A DNA stretch of 55,987 bases, taken from Acetobacter cibinongensis (GTDB taxonomy: Bacteria; Pseudomonadota; Alphaproteobacteria; Acetobacterales; Acetobacteraceae). Below the pieces are notes generated by a model, which searched no databases, was not told the origin of the DNA, and saw nothing but the letters and a program-made list of their open reading frames with translations. Where the stretch lies: the NCBI RefSeq assembly GCF_000963925.1, contig NZ_BAMV01000025.1:1-55987 (forward strand). Reading direction: 5' to 3'. Below, piece by piece: positions 1-9,467 of this stretch. Within the stretch, counting starts at the first letter, position 1. Each line of letters begins with the position of its first letter. The position numbers and the translations under genes were made by a program.

Positions 1-34
1 GGCAACACGGGTTCGAATCCCGTACGGGATACCA
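1..34 (+). tRNA. 3' end of a tRNA (partial, cut by window edge)
   Basis: Bases 7-23 form a perfect 5-bp T-stem closing the loop TTCGAAT. The 3' acceptor strand (24-30), discriminator A31 and encoded CCA (32-34) follow. The anticodon lies outside the window, so identity cannot be read. The variable-region bases before the T-stem resemble alphaproteobacterial tRNA-Glu, which is a guess. The acceptor end also forms a small inverted repeat (GATACC/GGTATC) with the sequence just downstream. tRNA 3' ends are common island insertion points, but no second copy of this end was seen in the window. Confidence 0.8.
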
Positions 35-404
35 TTTTTTCAAGGTATCTTGGCGTTGTTCTCCAAAAAACATGAATTTTCGCACCAATTTTATACGATC
101 GTGAGTAGCATTTACGCGTCTTACCATATTCGATGCCCCTCGTGCTGGTGATGTTATGCGCGAGCGCATTGATCCCATGAACTGGTAATGGCCCTGCTCC
201 GCGGCGCACGCTCTCATAACCCCAAGTACTACGTGAACCGTAGCACAATGGTTAGTGGCTGGCCGATGGATTACAATTTTTTCTACTCAACAAAATTCAA
301 ACGTCATCTCCAGGAAATTTTCGCCATCATGTAGGGGAATGGACTTAGAACAGACAGGCATATAACGGCTTACCAAGACACTTCTGATTATCTTACGAAA
401 AGCA
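35..404. other. Intergenic stretch with no convincing gene
   Basis: This is about 370 bases between the tRNA end and the first minus-strand gene. A short plus-strand reading (about 190-332) is open but has no recognisable domain or clear ribosome binding site. No integrase remnant was recognised. Confidence 0.4.
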
Positions 405-848
405 TCAAAAACGCACGGTCAGAGCTCCATTTTGCGGTAAGCTATCCCATTGTAGCGTAAGCTCACTGAGACGATCTCTGATCGCCTCCACGTCGTCTGC
501 CGAAACTGTCGCAATAGAATGTCCTCGGGCCTCACATGCATGCTCATATGTTGAGATTAGATCTGCCGCCGAAGCGCGTTCACCCCACAGTTCGGCCTGA
601 AACGTCTCCACCATCCGCTCTATTGCTTCGCTGCTATCCTCTCCGCCTGTTGTGAATGCTGCCGACTGCCCCTCCCTTATCAAGGAAAGAAAACCGCGAT
701 TAGAGAGTACGCTTTCAACAGCGTAATGCACCATTTCGTGCGGAATGATTCTTTGTTTGGGGCAAGCGATACTGTCTGTTGTACCATCATGCCGAACGAT
801 GGTTAGTCCGTCATATTTGCCACTGCATTTTACAAACGTTAGTTCCAT
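405..848 (-). CDS. Hypothetical protein with HEXXH motif
   Basis: The 147-residue protein is of unknown family. An HEMVH sequence (about residues 37-41) matches the HEXXH zinc-binding signature of metallopeptidases and sits in a predicted helix, followed by an acidic helical C-terminal half. There is no signal peptide or membrane segment, so it should be cytoplasmic. It lies alone between the tRNA and the Nit1C operon, on the same strand but about 475 bases beyond the operon's last gene, so it is probably not part of it. The single motif is suggestive only; no third zinc ligand could be assigned, and it may be structural. Its position next to a tRNA end fits an island-borne orphan gene. Confidence 0.55.
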   Translation of the reverse strand: MELTFVKCSGKYDGLTIVRHDGTTDSIACPKQRIIPHEMVHYAVESVLSNRGFLSLIREGQSAAFTTGGEDSSEAIERMVETFQAELWGERASAADLISTYEHACEARGHSIATVSADDVEAIRDRLSELTLQWDSLPQNGALTVRF

Positions 849-1146
849 GATTCGAGCATCCTCCGCCGACGAACTGCTAACTATCTATGCCAGATTGAAA
901 GCCGAGCTTCCATTTTTCCTTGGAGCGCCCTATCCGCTCAGCAAGATGGAACCAGACGGACGGCACTCGCCTCTTTACGGTCATTTCAAGCTTGCTAACG
1001 CCACCCCAAAACCCAAACAAGATGTGTTGTGCGTGAATGAAGAAGAACTTCGCGCGTCTTCTAATGTGGCGGATGATATTCTGAGCCGGCGCATAACTCC
1101 GGCACGGTGTAAACTATCGTGGTGCCAAGCAATAATGAATTTGTAA
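847..1146 (+). CDS. Doubtful small ORF, unknown
   Basis: This roughly 99-residue plus-strand reading starts at an ATG overlapping the start codon of the HEXXH gene on the other strand. It has no recognised domain. Two genes sharing start codons back to back leaves no room for promoters, so it may be chance or a fragment of a decayed gene. It is listed because it is the only open reading over this interval. Confidence 0.15.
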   Translation: MIRASSADELLTIYARLKAELPFFLGAPYPLSKMEPDGRHSPLYGHFKLANATPKPKQDVLCVNEEELRASSNVADDILSRRITPARCKLSWCQAIMNL

Positions 1147-1323
1147 AACGACCGATGACAGGCTGATACATTCTAGCCAAAGCTTACGGCCTTTGCCTAC
1201 ACGCCACATTCCGGCAGGCTACCCTCTCTACTAACAAAAAATAGATCTTAAGCCTCCTGTGATGTTCGCATCGTTTTGGATAGAAAAATCATAATCGGTA
1301 TGCGTCGAGCTGGGTCTTAGTGC

Positions 1324-3099
1324 CTACAGAGAAATCTTCTTCCTTAGGATTTTTCCTGAGCGTGTTGTTGGTAACTGCGCCACAAAGTGTAAATCCTTAA
1401 GGCCTACCCACTTCCCTATTGCCTGGTTAACCTGCCCTATAATCTCAGAGCGCATTACACTCATATTGGCTGTGCACTGTGCCGTGGCAACAACGTAAGC
1501 AGCAGGCCGCTGCCCTCTTAGGGCATCAGAGATAGCGACAACCGCACAGGCGTAAACAGCTGGGTGGGACAAAATAATTTCTTCAATCTGCACACCTGAA
1601 ATACGGCGTCCCGCCACCTTAATCACGTCGTCAGAACGGCCTAGCATATGAACTGCACGATCTGATGTGATCATCCCTTCGTCAAACGTACGGTAGTATT
1701 CGCCAGATTTGTCAAAATAGTTTTCAGGAACTTTGGTGGTCCCATTTTGCCAAATACCGGCGAGGCAACCCGGTGGCAGAGGCAGCCTCAGGACAACTTC
1801 CCCACACCGATCGTCTGGCATGGAGGAAAGAAGCGCTGGGGAAAACCCAGGTGCTGGTCGCCCAATATCATTCATGAGTGCTTTTGGTTCTTGTTCCGGC
1901 AGGCCGAAAAAATGGGCTGTGATGCTCCACCCGGTTTCTGTCTGCCACCAATGGTTGACCACGGCCCGTTGAAAGTACGAGCGCGCCCATTCTAACAACG
2001 TGGGCTCAGCATATTCGCCAGCAACAAAAATGCGGGCAAGTGCTGGTAAAAGCACGCCTGCAAGATTACGGCTTTCCTGACGTATAACCCGCAATTGAGT
2101 GGGTGTTGTGAACAGGCACTTTACTGCGTAATTCTGACACAGCATGCGCATAGCTGATGCTGAAACGCTACCTTCTACAATTACGCTGGTGCATCCACTC
2201 AACAACGGAGCGTAAACACCGTAAGAATGCCCAACTACCCAGCCAAAGTCAGACGTTGTAAAAAAGACATCACCCGGTTTGCAGCCATAAATTAACGGCA
2301 TGGACAACGCCAAGGCAACCGCATGGCCACCATTCTCGCGCACAATGCCCTTGGGTTTACCAGTGGTGCCAGAAGTATGAAGAATGTAAAGCGGGTCTTC
2401 AGCATAGACGGGGACAGGCGCTACAGGAGAAGACTGTTCCAAGCTATAAAAATCATGATCGCGTACGGGCATCAAAGGCGCTGGGCAGGCCTCACGCTGT
2501 GCAATAACGCAAGCCTTGGGCTTATACGCAGCAATACGCAAAGCGTCATTTAAAATCGGCATGGCTGGAAGAGGCGTTTGCCCCTGAAAGCTGCAACTGG
2601 CGATGATAATAACCTTAGGAGCAACATCATCAATCCGGCGCGCCAGTTCTGCCGCTGCGTACCCGGCAAAAACCACAACATGCACAGCACCCAGACGAGC
2701 ACAGGCCAACATGGCTATTGCAGTCTCAACCAGTGTGGGCATGGCGATCAGGACACGATCCCCCTTTCCCACACCAAGGGCACGCAGGCCGCCAGCAAAC
2801 CGGGCTACCCTGTCCTGCAACTCTTTATACGTGACAACCTGCTGCTCTTTGCTGGCACAGGAATGCCAGATAAAAGCCGCCTGTGCCCCTCGCCCCTGCT
2901 CAACGTGCCGGTCTATCGCGTTGTAGCTGGTATTAAGGACCCCACCGGCAAACCAGTCATACCAGCCATCTGCGCGGTGCTGGCAGGCAATGGTAGGAGC
3001 CTGCTGCCATGTAATACGTTGTGCGGCTTCTAACCAGAACGCTTCTGGTTGATTTAGAGCCGCATCCGCCATTGCCTCGTATGTTGTCCATGGCAGCAT
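1324..3099 (-). CDS. PrpE-like acyl-CoA synthetase (AMP-forming)
   Basis: This 591-residue ANL-superfamily ligase would activate a short carboxylate to its CoA thioester via an acyl-adenylate. The N-terminal ACS domain is followed by the AMP-binding P-loop HTSGTTGKPKG (residues 241-251), and the downstream ENGGHAVAL segment is characteristic of propionyl-CoA synthetases. The C-terminal acylation lysine lies in RSGKILRKK (about Lys583). The GGVLNTSYNAIDRHV segment near residue 52 also matches PrpE. It is slightly shorter than typical PrpE (about 630). It is the last gene of the Nit1C operon, 13 bases after the flavin monooxygenase. Acyl-CoA ligases are variable passengers of such clusters, so its substrate here is more likely a pathway intermediate than propionate; that is inference. 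Confidence 0.85.
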   Translation of the reverse strand: MLPWTTYEAMADAALNQPEAFWLEAAQRITWQQAPTIACQHRADGWYDWFAGGVLNTSYNAIDRHVEQGRGAQAAFIWHSCASKEQQVVTYKELQDRVARFAGGLRALGVGKGDRVLIAMPTLVETAIAMLACARLGAVHVVVFAGYAAAELARRIDDVAPKVIIIASCSFQGQTPLPAMPILNDALRIAAYKPKACVIAQREACPAPLMPVRDHDFYSLEQSSPVAPVPVYAEDPLYILHTSGTTGKPKGIVRENGGHAVALALSMPLIYGCKPGDVFFTTSDFGWVVGHSYGVYAPLLSGCTSVIVEGSVSASAMRMLCQNYAVKCLFTTPTQLRVIRQESRNLAGVLLPALARIFVAGEYAEPTLLEWARSYFQRAVVNHWWQTETGWSITAHFFGLPEQEPKALMNDIGRPAPGFSPALLSSMPDDRCGEVVLRLPLPPGCLAGIWQNGTTKVPENYFDKSGEYYRTFDEGMITSDRAVHMLGRSDDVIKVAGRRISGVQIEEIILSHPAVYACAVVAISDALRGQRPAAYVVATAQCTANMSVMRSEIIGQVNQAIGKWVGLKDLHFVAQLPTTRSGKILRKKISL

Positions 3100-3112
3100 A
3101 ATGCTACGCTCC

Positions 3113-4360
3113 TTAAGCTACAGGCACATCTTTTCCGGTAATCTGGCTTGCCAGCCACGCAGCATCACGCGAGACACCGGAGAAACGCCCAGACCCCCAT
3201 GTATGCAGCCAAGGCAGGCCGAGAAAATAGAAGCCCGGCATATCTGTCACACCCCGGTGCCACACGGGCTTATTTGCGCCATTGAACACAGGAACATCAA
3301 TCCAGCGATAATCCGGACGGAAGCCGATACACCAGATGATTGACGTAATACCAGCCGCTTTTAAATCCAGTGGCATATTACTGCCGTCTGGTTTCCACAC
3401 GGGAACATAAGGCTCTTCAACTGGTGCGCTTATGCCTTCACGCGCGATGTAAGCATCAATAGATTTTTTAATATCTGCGTTTGTTTTGTCAGCATCATCA
3501 AGGTTTTCTGTCAGGTCTGGCAGAAAATGTGCCACCTCATCCCTAATGGTTTGGAGTGTTCCGTGCAGGCCTACACCGTTTTTGGCAAAAAGGCGTAAGT
3601 CCAGATCATGTCCACCGTTTCGGCCTGTTACGTAATGGTTTGTTTTATCACGCGCACCATCACGCAAGGGGTGATTTTCTACCGTTAAATCATAAAACTT
3701 CATGTCTGCCAGCCAGTCTACAACGTCTTTCCCACGATAGAAGCGGGACACACGCGGCGCTGAGCCAACGCACAGATGTACTTTACGATTTTCTAAAAAC
3801 AGATCTTCCACAATCTGCGCTCCAGACTGACCGCTACCTACAACCAGCACAGCGCCTTCTGGCAGTTGATCTGCATTACGGTAATCTTGTGAATGCACCT
3901 GATAAATAGAAGACTCGATTGCGCTGGCATAACCAGGAATAACCGCATCCTGATACGCACCAGAGGCAATTACAATGTGTTGCGCGATCCATACGGCACC
4001 GCCCGCCACAACACGATATCCACCACCCTCCTGCCGCGTGATAGACGTAACGGGCGTATGCTCATGCAAGGGTGGCGCAAAAGAATTTACGAAGCCTTTT
4101 ACATACTCAATAATTTCCTGCTTCACCATAAACCCGTGCGGGTCTTTTCCTGTGTACGGGTGGCCTGGCAACTCACATTGCCAGTTGGGGGTTACAAGGC
4201 AAAAATTATCCCACCGTTCATCATCCCATGAATGACAGGCAGTTTTGGCTTCAAAAACGATATGCTCTATCTTTTCCCGGCAAAGGTACCAGCTCATGGA
4301 AAGGCCAGCCTGCCCACCGCCAACAATCACAACAGGAATGCTCTTTTCGGTCTGTGTCAT
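3113..4360 (-). CDS. MSMEG_0569-type flavin-dependent oxidoreductase (Nit1C)
   Basis: The 415-residue protein belongs to the class B flavoprotein monooxygenase group. It has an N-terminal FAD-binding GGGQAG Rossmann motif (residues 14-19) and a second nucleotide-binding GSGQSGAQI motif (about residue 170) for NADPH. It resembles the MSMEG_0569 family found almost only in Nit1C clusters. In this setting it presumably oxidises a cluster product or intermediate; the reaction is unknown. It is cytoplasmic with no signal peptide. It follows the MSMEG_0570-like gene by 14 bases and precedes the acyl-CoA synthetase by 13, so it is co-transcribed. Confidence 0.85.
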   Translation of the reverse strand: MTQTEKSIPVVIVGGGQAGLSMSWYLCREKIEHIVFEAKTACHSWDDERWDNFCLVTPNWQCELPGHPYTGKDPHGFMVKQEIIEYVKGFVNSFAPPLHEHTPVTSITRQEGGGYRVVAGGAVWIAQHIVIASGAYQDAVIPGYASAIESSIYQVHSQDYRNADQLPEGAVLVVGSGQSGAQIVEDLFLENRKVHLCVGSAPRVSRFYRGKDVVDWLADMKFYDLTVENHPLRDGARDKTNHYVTGRNGGHDLDLRLFAKNGVGLHGTLQTIRDEVAHFLPDLTENLDDADKTNADIKKSIDAYIAREGISAPVEEPYVPVWKPDGSNMPLDLKAAGITSIIWCIGFRPDYRWIDVPVFNGANKPVWHRGVTDMPGFYFLGLPWLHTWGSGRFSGVSRDAAWLASQITGKDVPVA

Positions 4361-4374
4361 AGTGAGATCCGTTT

Positions 4375-4662
4375 TTAGAAAGTGAAGGTTAGAACGCGCA
4401 CTTGCGCGTCTGGTATGTTTACAAACTGCGCGCAGGCTTGTTTGATACTGTGCAACTGCCCGAGGGCGCGACTACAGGGAAAGCCATAACGCGCACGCAC
4501 CCTCTCACTGGCTTCGGTTAATGCGTCATGCGCTTTTTGTAAGAAATCAGGCAGTGTGTAATCCTGATTTTGCGTAAAGTAGTCCTGAATAACCAAAGAA
4601 GGGGAGTAACACTCAGCCTCTTTTCCATCAGGCCAGCGAACACGAAATGTCATTTCAGGCAT
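4375..4662 (-). CDS. MSMEG_0570-type small protein (Nit1C)
   Basis: This small protein of about 95 residues begins MPEMTFRVRWPDG. The reading frame opens further upstream at 4689, but 4662 gives the family's usual N-terminus and an 8-base overlap with the preceding glycosyltransferase stop. The sequence carries the family's conserved SERVRARYGFPCSRAL region, including one cysteine. No catalytic function is known. The family is defined by its co-occurrence with Nit1C nitrilase genes. A scaffold or small-ligand-binding role is possible but not shown. Confidence 0.8.
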   Translation of the reverse strand: MPEMTFRVRWPDGKEAECYSPSLVIQDYFTQNQDYTLPDFLQKAHDALTEASERVRARYGFPCSRALGQLHSIKQACAQFVNIPDAQVRVLTFTF

Positions 4663-5827
4663 GGGTAGAAACTTCTTCATTTGAGGCATTGGCGTGAGAG
4701 AAAGCCGCCAGATGCCGGTAAACAGGAAGATGACGCGCTGCCACCGCTTGCCATGTAAAGCGACTGGCCGTTGCAGGGCCTTTCACGCTAAAGCGCTCTT
4801 GGCTTTGGGGTGTCAGGCCGTCATACAGTGCCAAAAGTAGAGTGTCGGGATGGCCTGAGCGGCACCACAGCACATCGTCTCGTGCAAAATGCTCCGTAAA
4901 GGGGGGCATGTCTGGCACAATAACGGGTGTGCCACAGGCCAAGGCCTCCAGCGGGCACAAACCAAACCCTTCTGTGCTGGACGGATAGGCCAGAACCGAA
5001 GCCTGCCGGTAAAAGGCGGGCATATCCTCCTCCGCCACGGGGCCGGTGAGCGTGACATGCGCGCTCTGACCACTCTCCTTCAGGCGGGTATCAAACAGTG
5101 TGCGGTAGGAAGAGTGATCCAGAAGGGATGCGCCACCTACCACAACCAGATGAAGGTCTGCGCCCTGTTGGCGTAGCCCGATAAAAGCATCCAGAAGCTG
5201 CACTGTGTTTTTACGGCGCTCTACCCCACCGACAGCCAAGATAAGGCGTTTACCTGAAGGTAAATGGTAGCGTGCGCGAAGAGTGGCATCTTGAATTGTG
5301 GGTAGTGCTGTAAAACTTACGGGGTCAACCCCATTACCCACTACGGGGGCTTTTAAACCATAGTGCACGTGCAGGTGTTTTTCCCACACAGCACTGACAC
5401 TGAAAAGGCATGTCGCTGCTGTAAACCCACGCCCTTGCCGGGCAGCAAGAAGAGGGTTTGTAAAGCTATCCAGATGATGCACCGTGCGCGCAAAAGCTGT
5501 TATTTGACCTTCTTCTTGCAAATCGGCCAAAGCGTTGCTGCTTATGGGATCCTGGGCGTGCAGCACATCAAAAAATCTACCACGCAGGCCGTCTTTTATC
5601 TCGCCTATGCGGCGCTCTACCAGCGTAGCTAAATCGGGCTCTGGTACGGCAGGAATACATAAGCTGGCGCAACGCGGTGTGCGAAAAAAACCTTTGCCAG
5701 TATCATCCGGGGCAATAAGGGTAACATCATGCCCGGCATCATGCAGGGCTTCGGCTAGAGCCATGCCATGCACAACACCGCCACGCGGGTTGGTGGAGTG
5801 GGTGAGAATACCAACGGACAGTCTCAT
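4655..5827 (-). CDS. MSMEG_0565-type glycosyltransferase (GT4), Nit1C
   Basis: The roughly 390-residue GT-B fold protein of family 4 type has an N-terminal acceptor domain starting RLSVGILTHSTNPRGG and a C-terminal nucleotide-sugar domain with STEGFGLCPLEALACGTP. The latter includes the E-x7-E donor-binding pattern. The start at 5827 is chosen because its ATG overlaps the TGA of the AIR-synthase gene (ATGA), although the frame is open to 5866. The presence of a glycosyltransferase suggests that the pathway product, or a carrier of it, is glycosylated. Donor and acceptor cannot be read from the sequence. Confidence 0.85.
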   Translation of the reverse strand: MRLSVGILTHSTNPRGGVVHGMALAEALHDAGHDVTLIAPDDTGKGFFRTPRCASLCIPAVPEPDLATLVERRIGEIKDGLRGRFFDVLHAQDPISSNALADLQEEGQITAFARTVHHLDSFTNPLLAARQGRGFTAATCLFSVSAVWEKHLHVHYGLKAPVVGNGVDPVSFTALPTIQDATLRARYHLPSGKRLILAVGGVERRKNTVQLLDAFIGLRQQGADLHLVVVGGASLLDHSSYRTLFDTRLKESGQSAHVTLTGPVAEEDMPAFYRQASVLAYPSSTEGFGLCPLEALACGTPVIVPDMPPFTEHFARDDVLWCRSGHPDTLLLALYDGLTPQSQERFSVKGPATASRFTWQAVAARHLPVYRHLAAFSHANASNEEVSTHA

Positions 5828-6795
5828 GCGCCCCACCCCATGAGCGGCGTTTGGGTCAGGTCCCAAAAAGTTTCCGCGTCATCGCCCCACCGTACGTCTA
5901 GGCGCTCTGTGGTGGTGCACTGTCCAATAGCCTGTGCGGCAATACCGCGCTCCTGAAAGCGATTAAGAATTTCAGAAACGTTTTCGGGCTGGGCCGTTAA
6001 AATATAACCATAGCTGGGAAACGCTGATAACCAGCGCTCCATAGGCACGCCGTCTGGTCGGGGCACGCTATCGAGCGTAATGTTCATACCAATACCCGAA
6101 CATTCTGCCAGCATAAGGGCCGTCCCCAAAAGCCCTGCCATGCTAATGTCTTTAGCTGCATGGCTCAGGCCGTCTTCTGCAAGACGCGGTAGAACTTCCA
6201 GATCCCCCCGTAAACGGGCGCTCTCTTCTGTGCCGCATAGAGCCGAACTCGCATCCCAGAACGGATGCGGGTCATGCCAGTGGCCACGTAAATCTATCGC
6301 GGCAATCAGCACCTCACCGGGTTGCGCATCAAAGCTGGTCAGCAGGCGGCGTGCGCGGCCGAGTATGGCAACCGAGAGCGAATTGTGAGTGCTGCGCATA
6401 TTGGTATGGCCGCCAACAACAGGCACACCATAAGTAGACGCAGCATCTTGCAGGCCCCGAACGACCAAGGCTGCGGCCTCAGAAGTCTCGCTCCACACTG
6501 CATCAACCACAGCTATGGGCCGCCCGCCCATAGCGGCAATGTCACTGGCATTGACCATGACACCGCAATACCCCGCAAACCATGGCATGGCCCGCACAAA
6601 GCTATCTTGAAAGCCCTCGCTGGCCAGCAACAAATAACCATCACCATCCGGAATAGCAGCGCAGTCATCTCCCAAACGGATTGCTGTGGTGTTTGCCTGT
6701 GGCAAAAGGGCTGCGACTGCCGCAATATCCTGCTTGGCAGTCAGGGCGCGGCTCTGCCTTAGCGTGCTCAGTAGTGCTTTCAAACCTTGTGCCAT
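5824..6795 (-). CDS. Sll0787-type AIR-synthase-like protein (Nit1C)
   Basis: The 323-residue protein is of the PurM/AIR synthase-like ATP-binding superfamily (also SelD, HypE, ThiL). An N-terminal metal/ATP motif GDDCAAI and a glycine-rich VVGGHTN segment are present. The start at 6795 makes a TAATG junction with the acetyltransferase stop. In the superfamily, ATP activates an amide or carboxylate oxygen for ring closure or transfer. Here it is probably a step in making the unknown Nit1C metabolite, not purine synthesis, since no other pur genes are adjacent. Confidence 0.85.
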   Translation of the reverse strand: MAQGLKALLSTLRQSRALTAKQDIAAVAALLPQANTTAIRLGDDCAAIPDGDGYLLLASEGFQDSFVRAMPWFAGYCGVMVNASDIAAMGGRPIAVVDAVWSETSEAAALVVRGLQDAASTYGVPVVGGHTNMRSTHNSLSVAILGRARRLLTSFDAQPGEVLIAAIDLRGHWHDPHPFWDASSALCGTEESARLRGDLEVLPRLAEDGLSHAAKDISMAGLLGTALMLAECSGIGMNITLDSVPRPDGVPMERWLSAFPSYGYILTAQPENVSEILNRFQERGIAAQAIGQCTTTERLDVRWGDDAETFWDLTQTPLMGWGA

Positions 6796-7358
6796 TACGC
6801 CACCTGCCGAGTGCGAGGTTGCGGGCGCAGCAGCCATGTCTGCTCCAGACCATGCGGCGGATAGCGTGACAAATCAGCCTGCATGTCATGATGTGGCAAG
6901 CCGTGCAGGGTGATGGCGCCCAGGCTTTTCCAGTGCAAACGGCGAAAGAACAGGACATTCTGCTCCTGCACCTGCGCCAGAAACTGCGTGGCTCCCAAGC
7001 CGTGCGCCGTGCTGACCGCCATACGGATCAGCTCTGCGCCAATACGCCCAAGTTTGCGATGATCCGCCTGCACGGCTAAACGGGAACCACGCCATACGCC
7101 GGGTTCTGGCTCGTGAATGCGCACCGCCCCCACAACCCGGTCTGGCATACCCGCCATACAACAGGCTGCAATGATGGGTATGGCGGTTTGGTCAATCCCG
7201 TCCCGGTCGTCTTGAGCAAACACCTTTTGCTCTTTACAGAAAACTTCCCGGCGCAAAGCATGGTAGCCTGCCCGCTCCCACGGTGTGCGGGCAAGGCGCA
7301 CCACGTATTCGGTCGGGATAAAGGGGCGGCTTTCCAGACCTTCAATCAAGTCCTTCAT
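6795..7358 (-). CDS. MSMEG_0567-type GNAT N-acetyltransferase (Nit1C)
   Basis: The roughly 187-residue GCN5-related acetyltransferase has its acetyl-CoA pyrophosphate-binding loop in DHRKLGRIGAELIRM, followed by the QVQEQNVLFFRRLHW motif C/D region. The start is set at 7358, where the ATG overlaps the radical SAM stop codon (ATGA), although the frame extends to 7403. It belongs to the family seen in mycobacterial and cyanobacterial nitrogen-starvation clusters. Its acceptor is unknown, presumably an amine generated by neighbouring enzymes. Tight translational coupling on both sides argues for fixed stoichiometry with the radical SAM and AIR-synthase-like proteins. Confidence 0.85.
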   Translation of the reverse strand: MKDLIEGLESRPFIPTEYVVRLARTPWERAGYHALRREVFCKEQKVFAQDDRDGIDQTAIPIIAACCMAGMPDRVVGAVRIHEPEPGVWRGSRLAVQADHRKLGRIGAELIRMAVSTAHGLGATQFLAQVQEQNVLFFRRLHWKSLGAITLHGLPHHDMQADLSRYPPHGLEQTWLLRPQPRTRQVA

Positions 7359-8464
7359 TGTTCGTAAGCCGACAGAGAAGAACATGCCCCGCACCGCCCG
7401 CACCCCGCCCGGATGTCGGTGGACTTCATGTTTACGGCCCGCAACATCTGACCAAGGGGTGCCAACACTGATTTCATGAAGTCAGCCGATGGCGGTGTAT
7501 GATTTTCGAGAGGTGTGCCGGAAATGGGGACAAACGGCACCACAAAGGGATAAACTCCGAGTGCGATTAGACGTTCAGCCAGAGACAGAATATCCTGAGC
7601 ACTGTCCCCCAAGCCTGCCAAAATGTAGGTGTTTACCTGCCCACGACCAAAAATAGGCACCGCGCTGGCAAACGCATCCATATAACGGTCAACGCTGACA
7701 GTTGCTTTGCCCGGCATGATTTTTTCACGCACGGTCTGCGTTGCTGCTTCAAGGTGCATACCCAGACTATCGGCTCCGGCATCACGCAGCCGCTGGAACC
7801 ACGTATGGTCACGCGGTGGCTCACACTGCACCTGCAAAGGCAGCGCGACCGCAGCCTTAATAGCACGGGCGGACTCAGCCAATACGGCTGCACCCCGGTC
7901 AATCACATTCGGCGTGCCGGTTGTGAGCACCATGTCACGCACACCATCCAGGTCCACCGCCGCCTTAGCGACCTCTGCCAGTTGCGCAGGTGTTTTATAT
8001 GCAATGGTACGATCTGCTTCCAGCGACTGGCCGATGGCACAGAACTGGCAAGACGTACGCCTGTCAGCGTAGCGAATGCAGGTTTGGTGCACTGTCGTCG
8101 CCAAGGTATCCCGCCCATGCAGGAGGGCAATTTTCCAGTAAGGAATACCGTCCGCAGTGCTTAAGCCATAAAACCGTGGCGCGGCTGGAAAATGGATCGT
8201 GCCAAGAGCCTGCCCATCCTTAACCAAAACACTCGCCCCGCTGCTATTAGGCTTGCTGGCCTGAAAGGGAGAATGACGGGCACCTGAGGTATAGACCGGC
8301 ACCATAATGGTCTGACCCGCAATGGTGATGGTTTTATGGTCGGAAGGACCAGCCCCACCTTTACGGGAAATACCCCCCGTTTCCTCACCAATTTGCAGGC
8401 CAAAAGACTGCAAATCTGTCACAAGTTTACGGCCAGACAGCGTGCCAAGGGTTGGAACTGTCAT
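7355..8464 (-). CDS. MSMEG_0568-type radical SAM protein (Nit1C)
   Basis: The 369-residue protein is a radical SAM enzyme with a non-canonical cluster motif: Cys129, Cys139 and Cys142 give C-x9-C-x2-C instead of C-x3-C-x2-C. A second cysteine group, C-x2-C-x2-C (Cys355, 358, 361), lies at the extreme C-terminus and could hold an auxiliary iron-sulfur cluster. The rest is a TIM-barrel-like core. The start overlaps the nitrilase stop (ATGA at 8461-8464) and the end overlaps the acetyltransferase start. The reaction is unknown; the nitrilase upstream suggests a nitrile- or amide-derived substrate. The family assignment is firm from context and sequence. Confidence 0.88.
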   Translation of the reverse strand: MTVPTLGTLSGRKLVTDLQSFGLQIGEETGGISRKGGAGPSDHKTITIAGQTIMVPVYTSGARHSPFQASKPNSSGASVLVKDGQALGTIHFPAAPRFYGLSTADGIPYWKIALLHGRDTLATTVHQTCIRYADRRTSCQFCAIGQSLEADRTIAYKTPAQLAEVAKAAVDLDGVRDMVLTTGTPNVIDRGAAVLAESARAIKAAVALPLQVQCEPPRDHTWFQRLRDAGADSLGMHLEAATQTVREKIMPGKATVSVDRYMDAFASAVPIFGRGQVNTYILAGLGDSAQDILSLAERLIALGVYPFVVPFVPISGTPLENHTPPSADFMKSVLAPLGQMLRAVNMKSTDIRAGCGRCGACSSLSAYEQ

Positions 8465-9444
8465 GGCGCGGCTCCTGTCTTGGCGAATGCCGTAGCACCT
8501 TCTTCGTCGCGTTCGCCAACATAGTGCACCGTGCGTGCAGGCTGTGTGTTGTGCAGCAAGCTCAGAAGTTCTGGCCTTGCATAATGCCCAACGGAATCCA
8601 TCATGCGCTTGCGTTTGGTTATCAGGGCAAAATCAAGGTCAGCTATCACCATGCCTTCCCCTTCCATTAACGGATCCCCCAAAAACTTACCTTCTGGTGA
8701 GACAATGGCGGTGAAGCAGCCACCACGCAGCGGACCTTCCAATGCAGGGTCACGCGCGACTTCCTTGATCTGTTCTTCTGTCAGCCAACCTGTGGCGTTG
8801 ACAACAAAACAGCCGGATTCCAACGCATGATGACGGATTGTTACGGACATCTGGTCTGCAAAAATCTGACCGACAAGAGACCCCGGGAACTGGGCGCAAT
8901 GAATTTCTTCATGTTGCGTCATAAGTGCGTAGCGGGCCAATGGGTTATAGTGTTCCCAACAGGCCAGAGCGCCTACGCGGCCCACGGCAGTGTCCACCAC
9001 CTTTAACCCTGCGCCATCTCCCTGCCCCCAGACCATCCGCTCATGATAGGTGGGCGTGATTTTCCGACGTTTGAGCAAAATTTCGCCAGTGGCATCAAAA
9101 ATGATTTGCGTATTGTAAAGCGTGCCTACATCACGCTCGTTAACGCCCAACACAACAACCATGCCGGTTGCCCGTGCGGCTTCTGCCACCATATCCGTTA
9201 CTGGACCGGGGATCACAACAGCGCGTTCATAAAGCGCCAAATGCTCCGCGCCAAAACGAAAAGCGGGCTGGATGAATGAGAAATATGGATAATAGGGAAT
9301 AAAAGTTTCGGGAAAGACCGCCAACTTTACGCCTTTTTCGGCGGCATCGCGGATGGCCTGACAGACTTTCCGGGCTGTACCCAAACCATCATCACCCAAC
9401 ACAGGGCTAATTTGAATAGCAGCAGCGCGAACGATACGGGACAT
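8461..9444 (-). CDS. nitC: Nitrilase, Nit6803 / Nit1C type
   Basis: The 327-residue nitrilase-superfamily enzyme hydrolyses a nitrile to a carboxylate and ammonia, or forms an amide. The catalytic residues are visible: Glu46 in LAVFPETF, Lys128 in [10 protein letters not shown] with the extra Glu135, and nucleophile Cys162 in [11 protein letters not shown]. Length and motifs match the cyanobacterial Nit6803 branch, whose genes sit in conserved Nit1C clusters. In Pseudomonas such a cluster is needed for cyanide use as nitrogen source (established for that system). The gene follows the MSMEG_0572-like gene by 23 bases and overlaps the radical SAM gene. The physiological nitrile here is unknown. 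Confidence 0.93.
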   Translation of the reverse strand: MSRIVRAAAIQISPVLGDDGLGTARKVCQAIRDAAEKGVKLAVFPETFIPYYPYFSFIQPAFRFGAEHLALYERAVVIPGPVTDMVAEAARATGMVVVLGVNERDVGTLYNTQIIFDATGEILLKRRKITPTYHERMVWGQGDGAGLKVVDTAVGRVGALACWEHYNPLARYALMTQHEEIHCAQFPGSLVGQIFADQMSVTIRHHALESGCFVVNATGWLTEEQIKEVARDPALEGPLRGGCFTAIVSPEGKFLGDPLMEGEGMVIADLDFALITKRKRMMDSVGHYARPELLSLLHNTQPARTVHYVGERDEEGATAFAKTGAAP

Positions 9445-9467
9445 GATGGCAGCCCTCCCCTCTACTC

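Noticed and set aside
1324..3099. Long plus-strand ORFs opposite the acyl-CoA synthetase
   Set aside because: They have no recognisable domains and mirror the codon structure of a clearly conserved minus-strand enzyme, so they are shadows.
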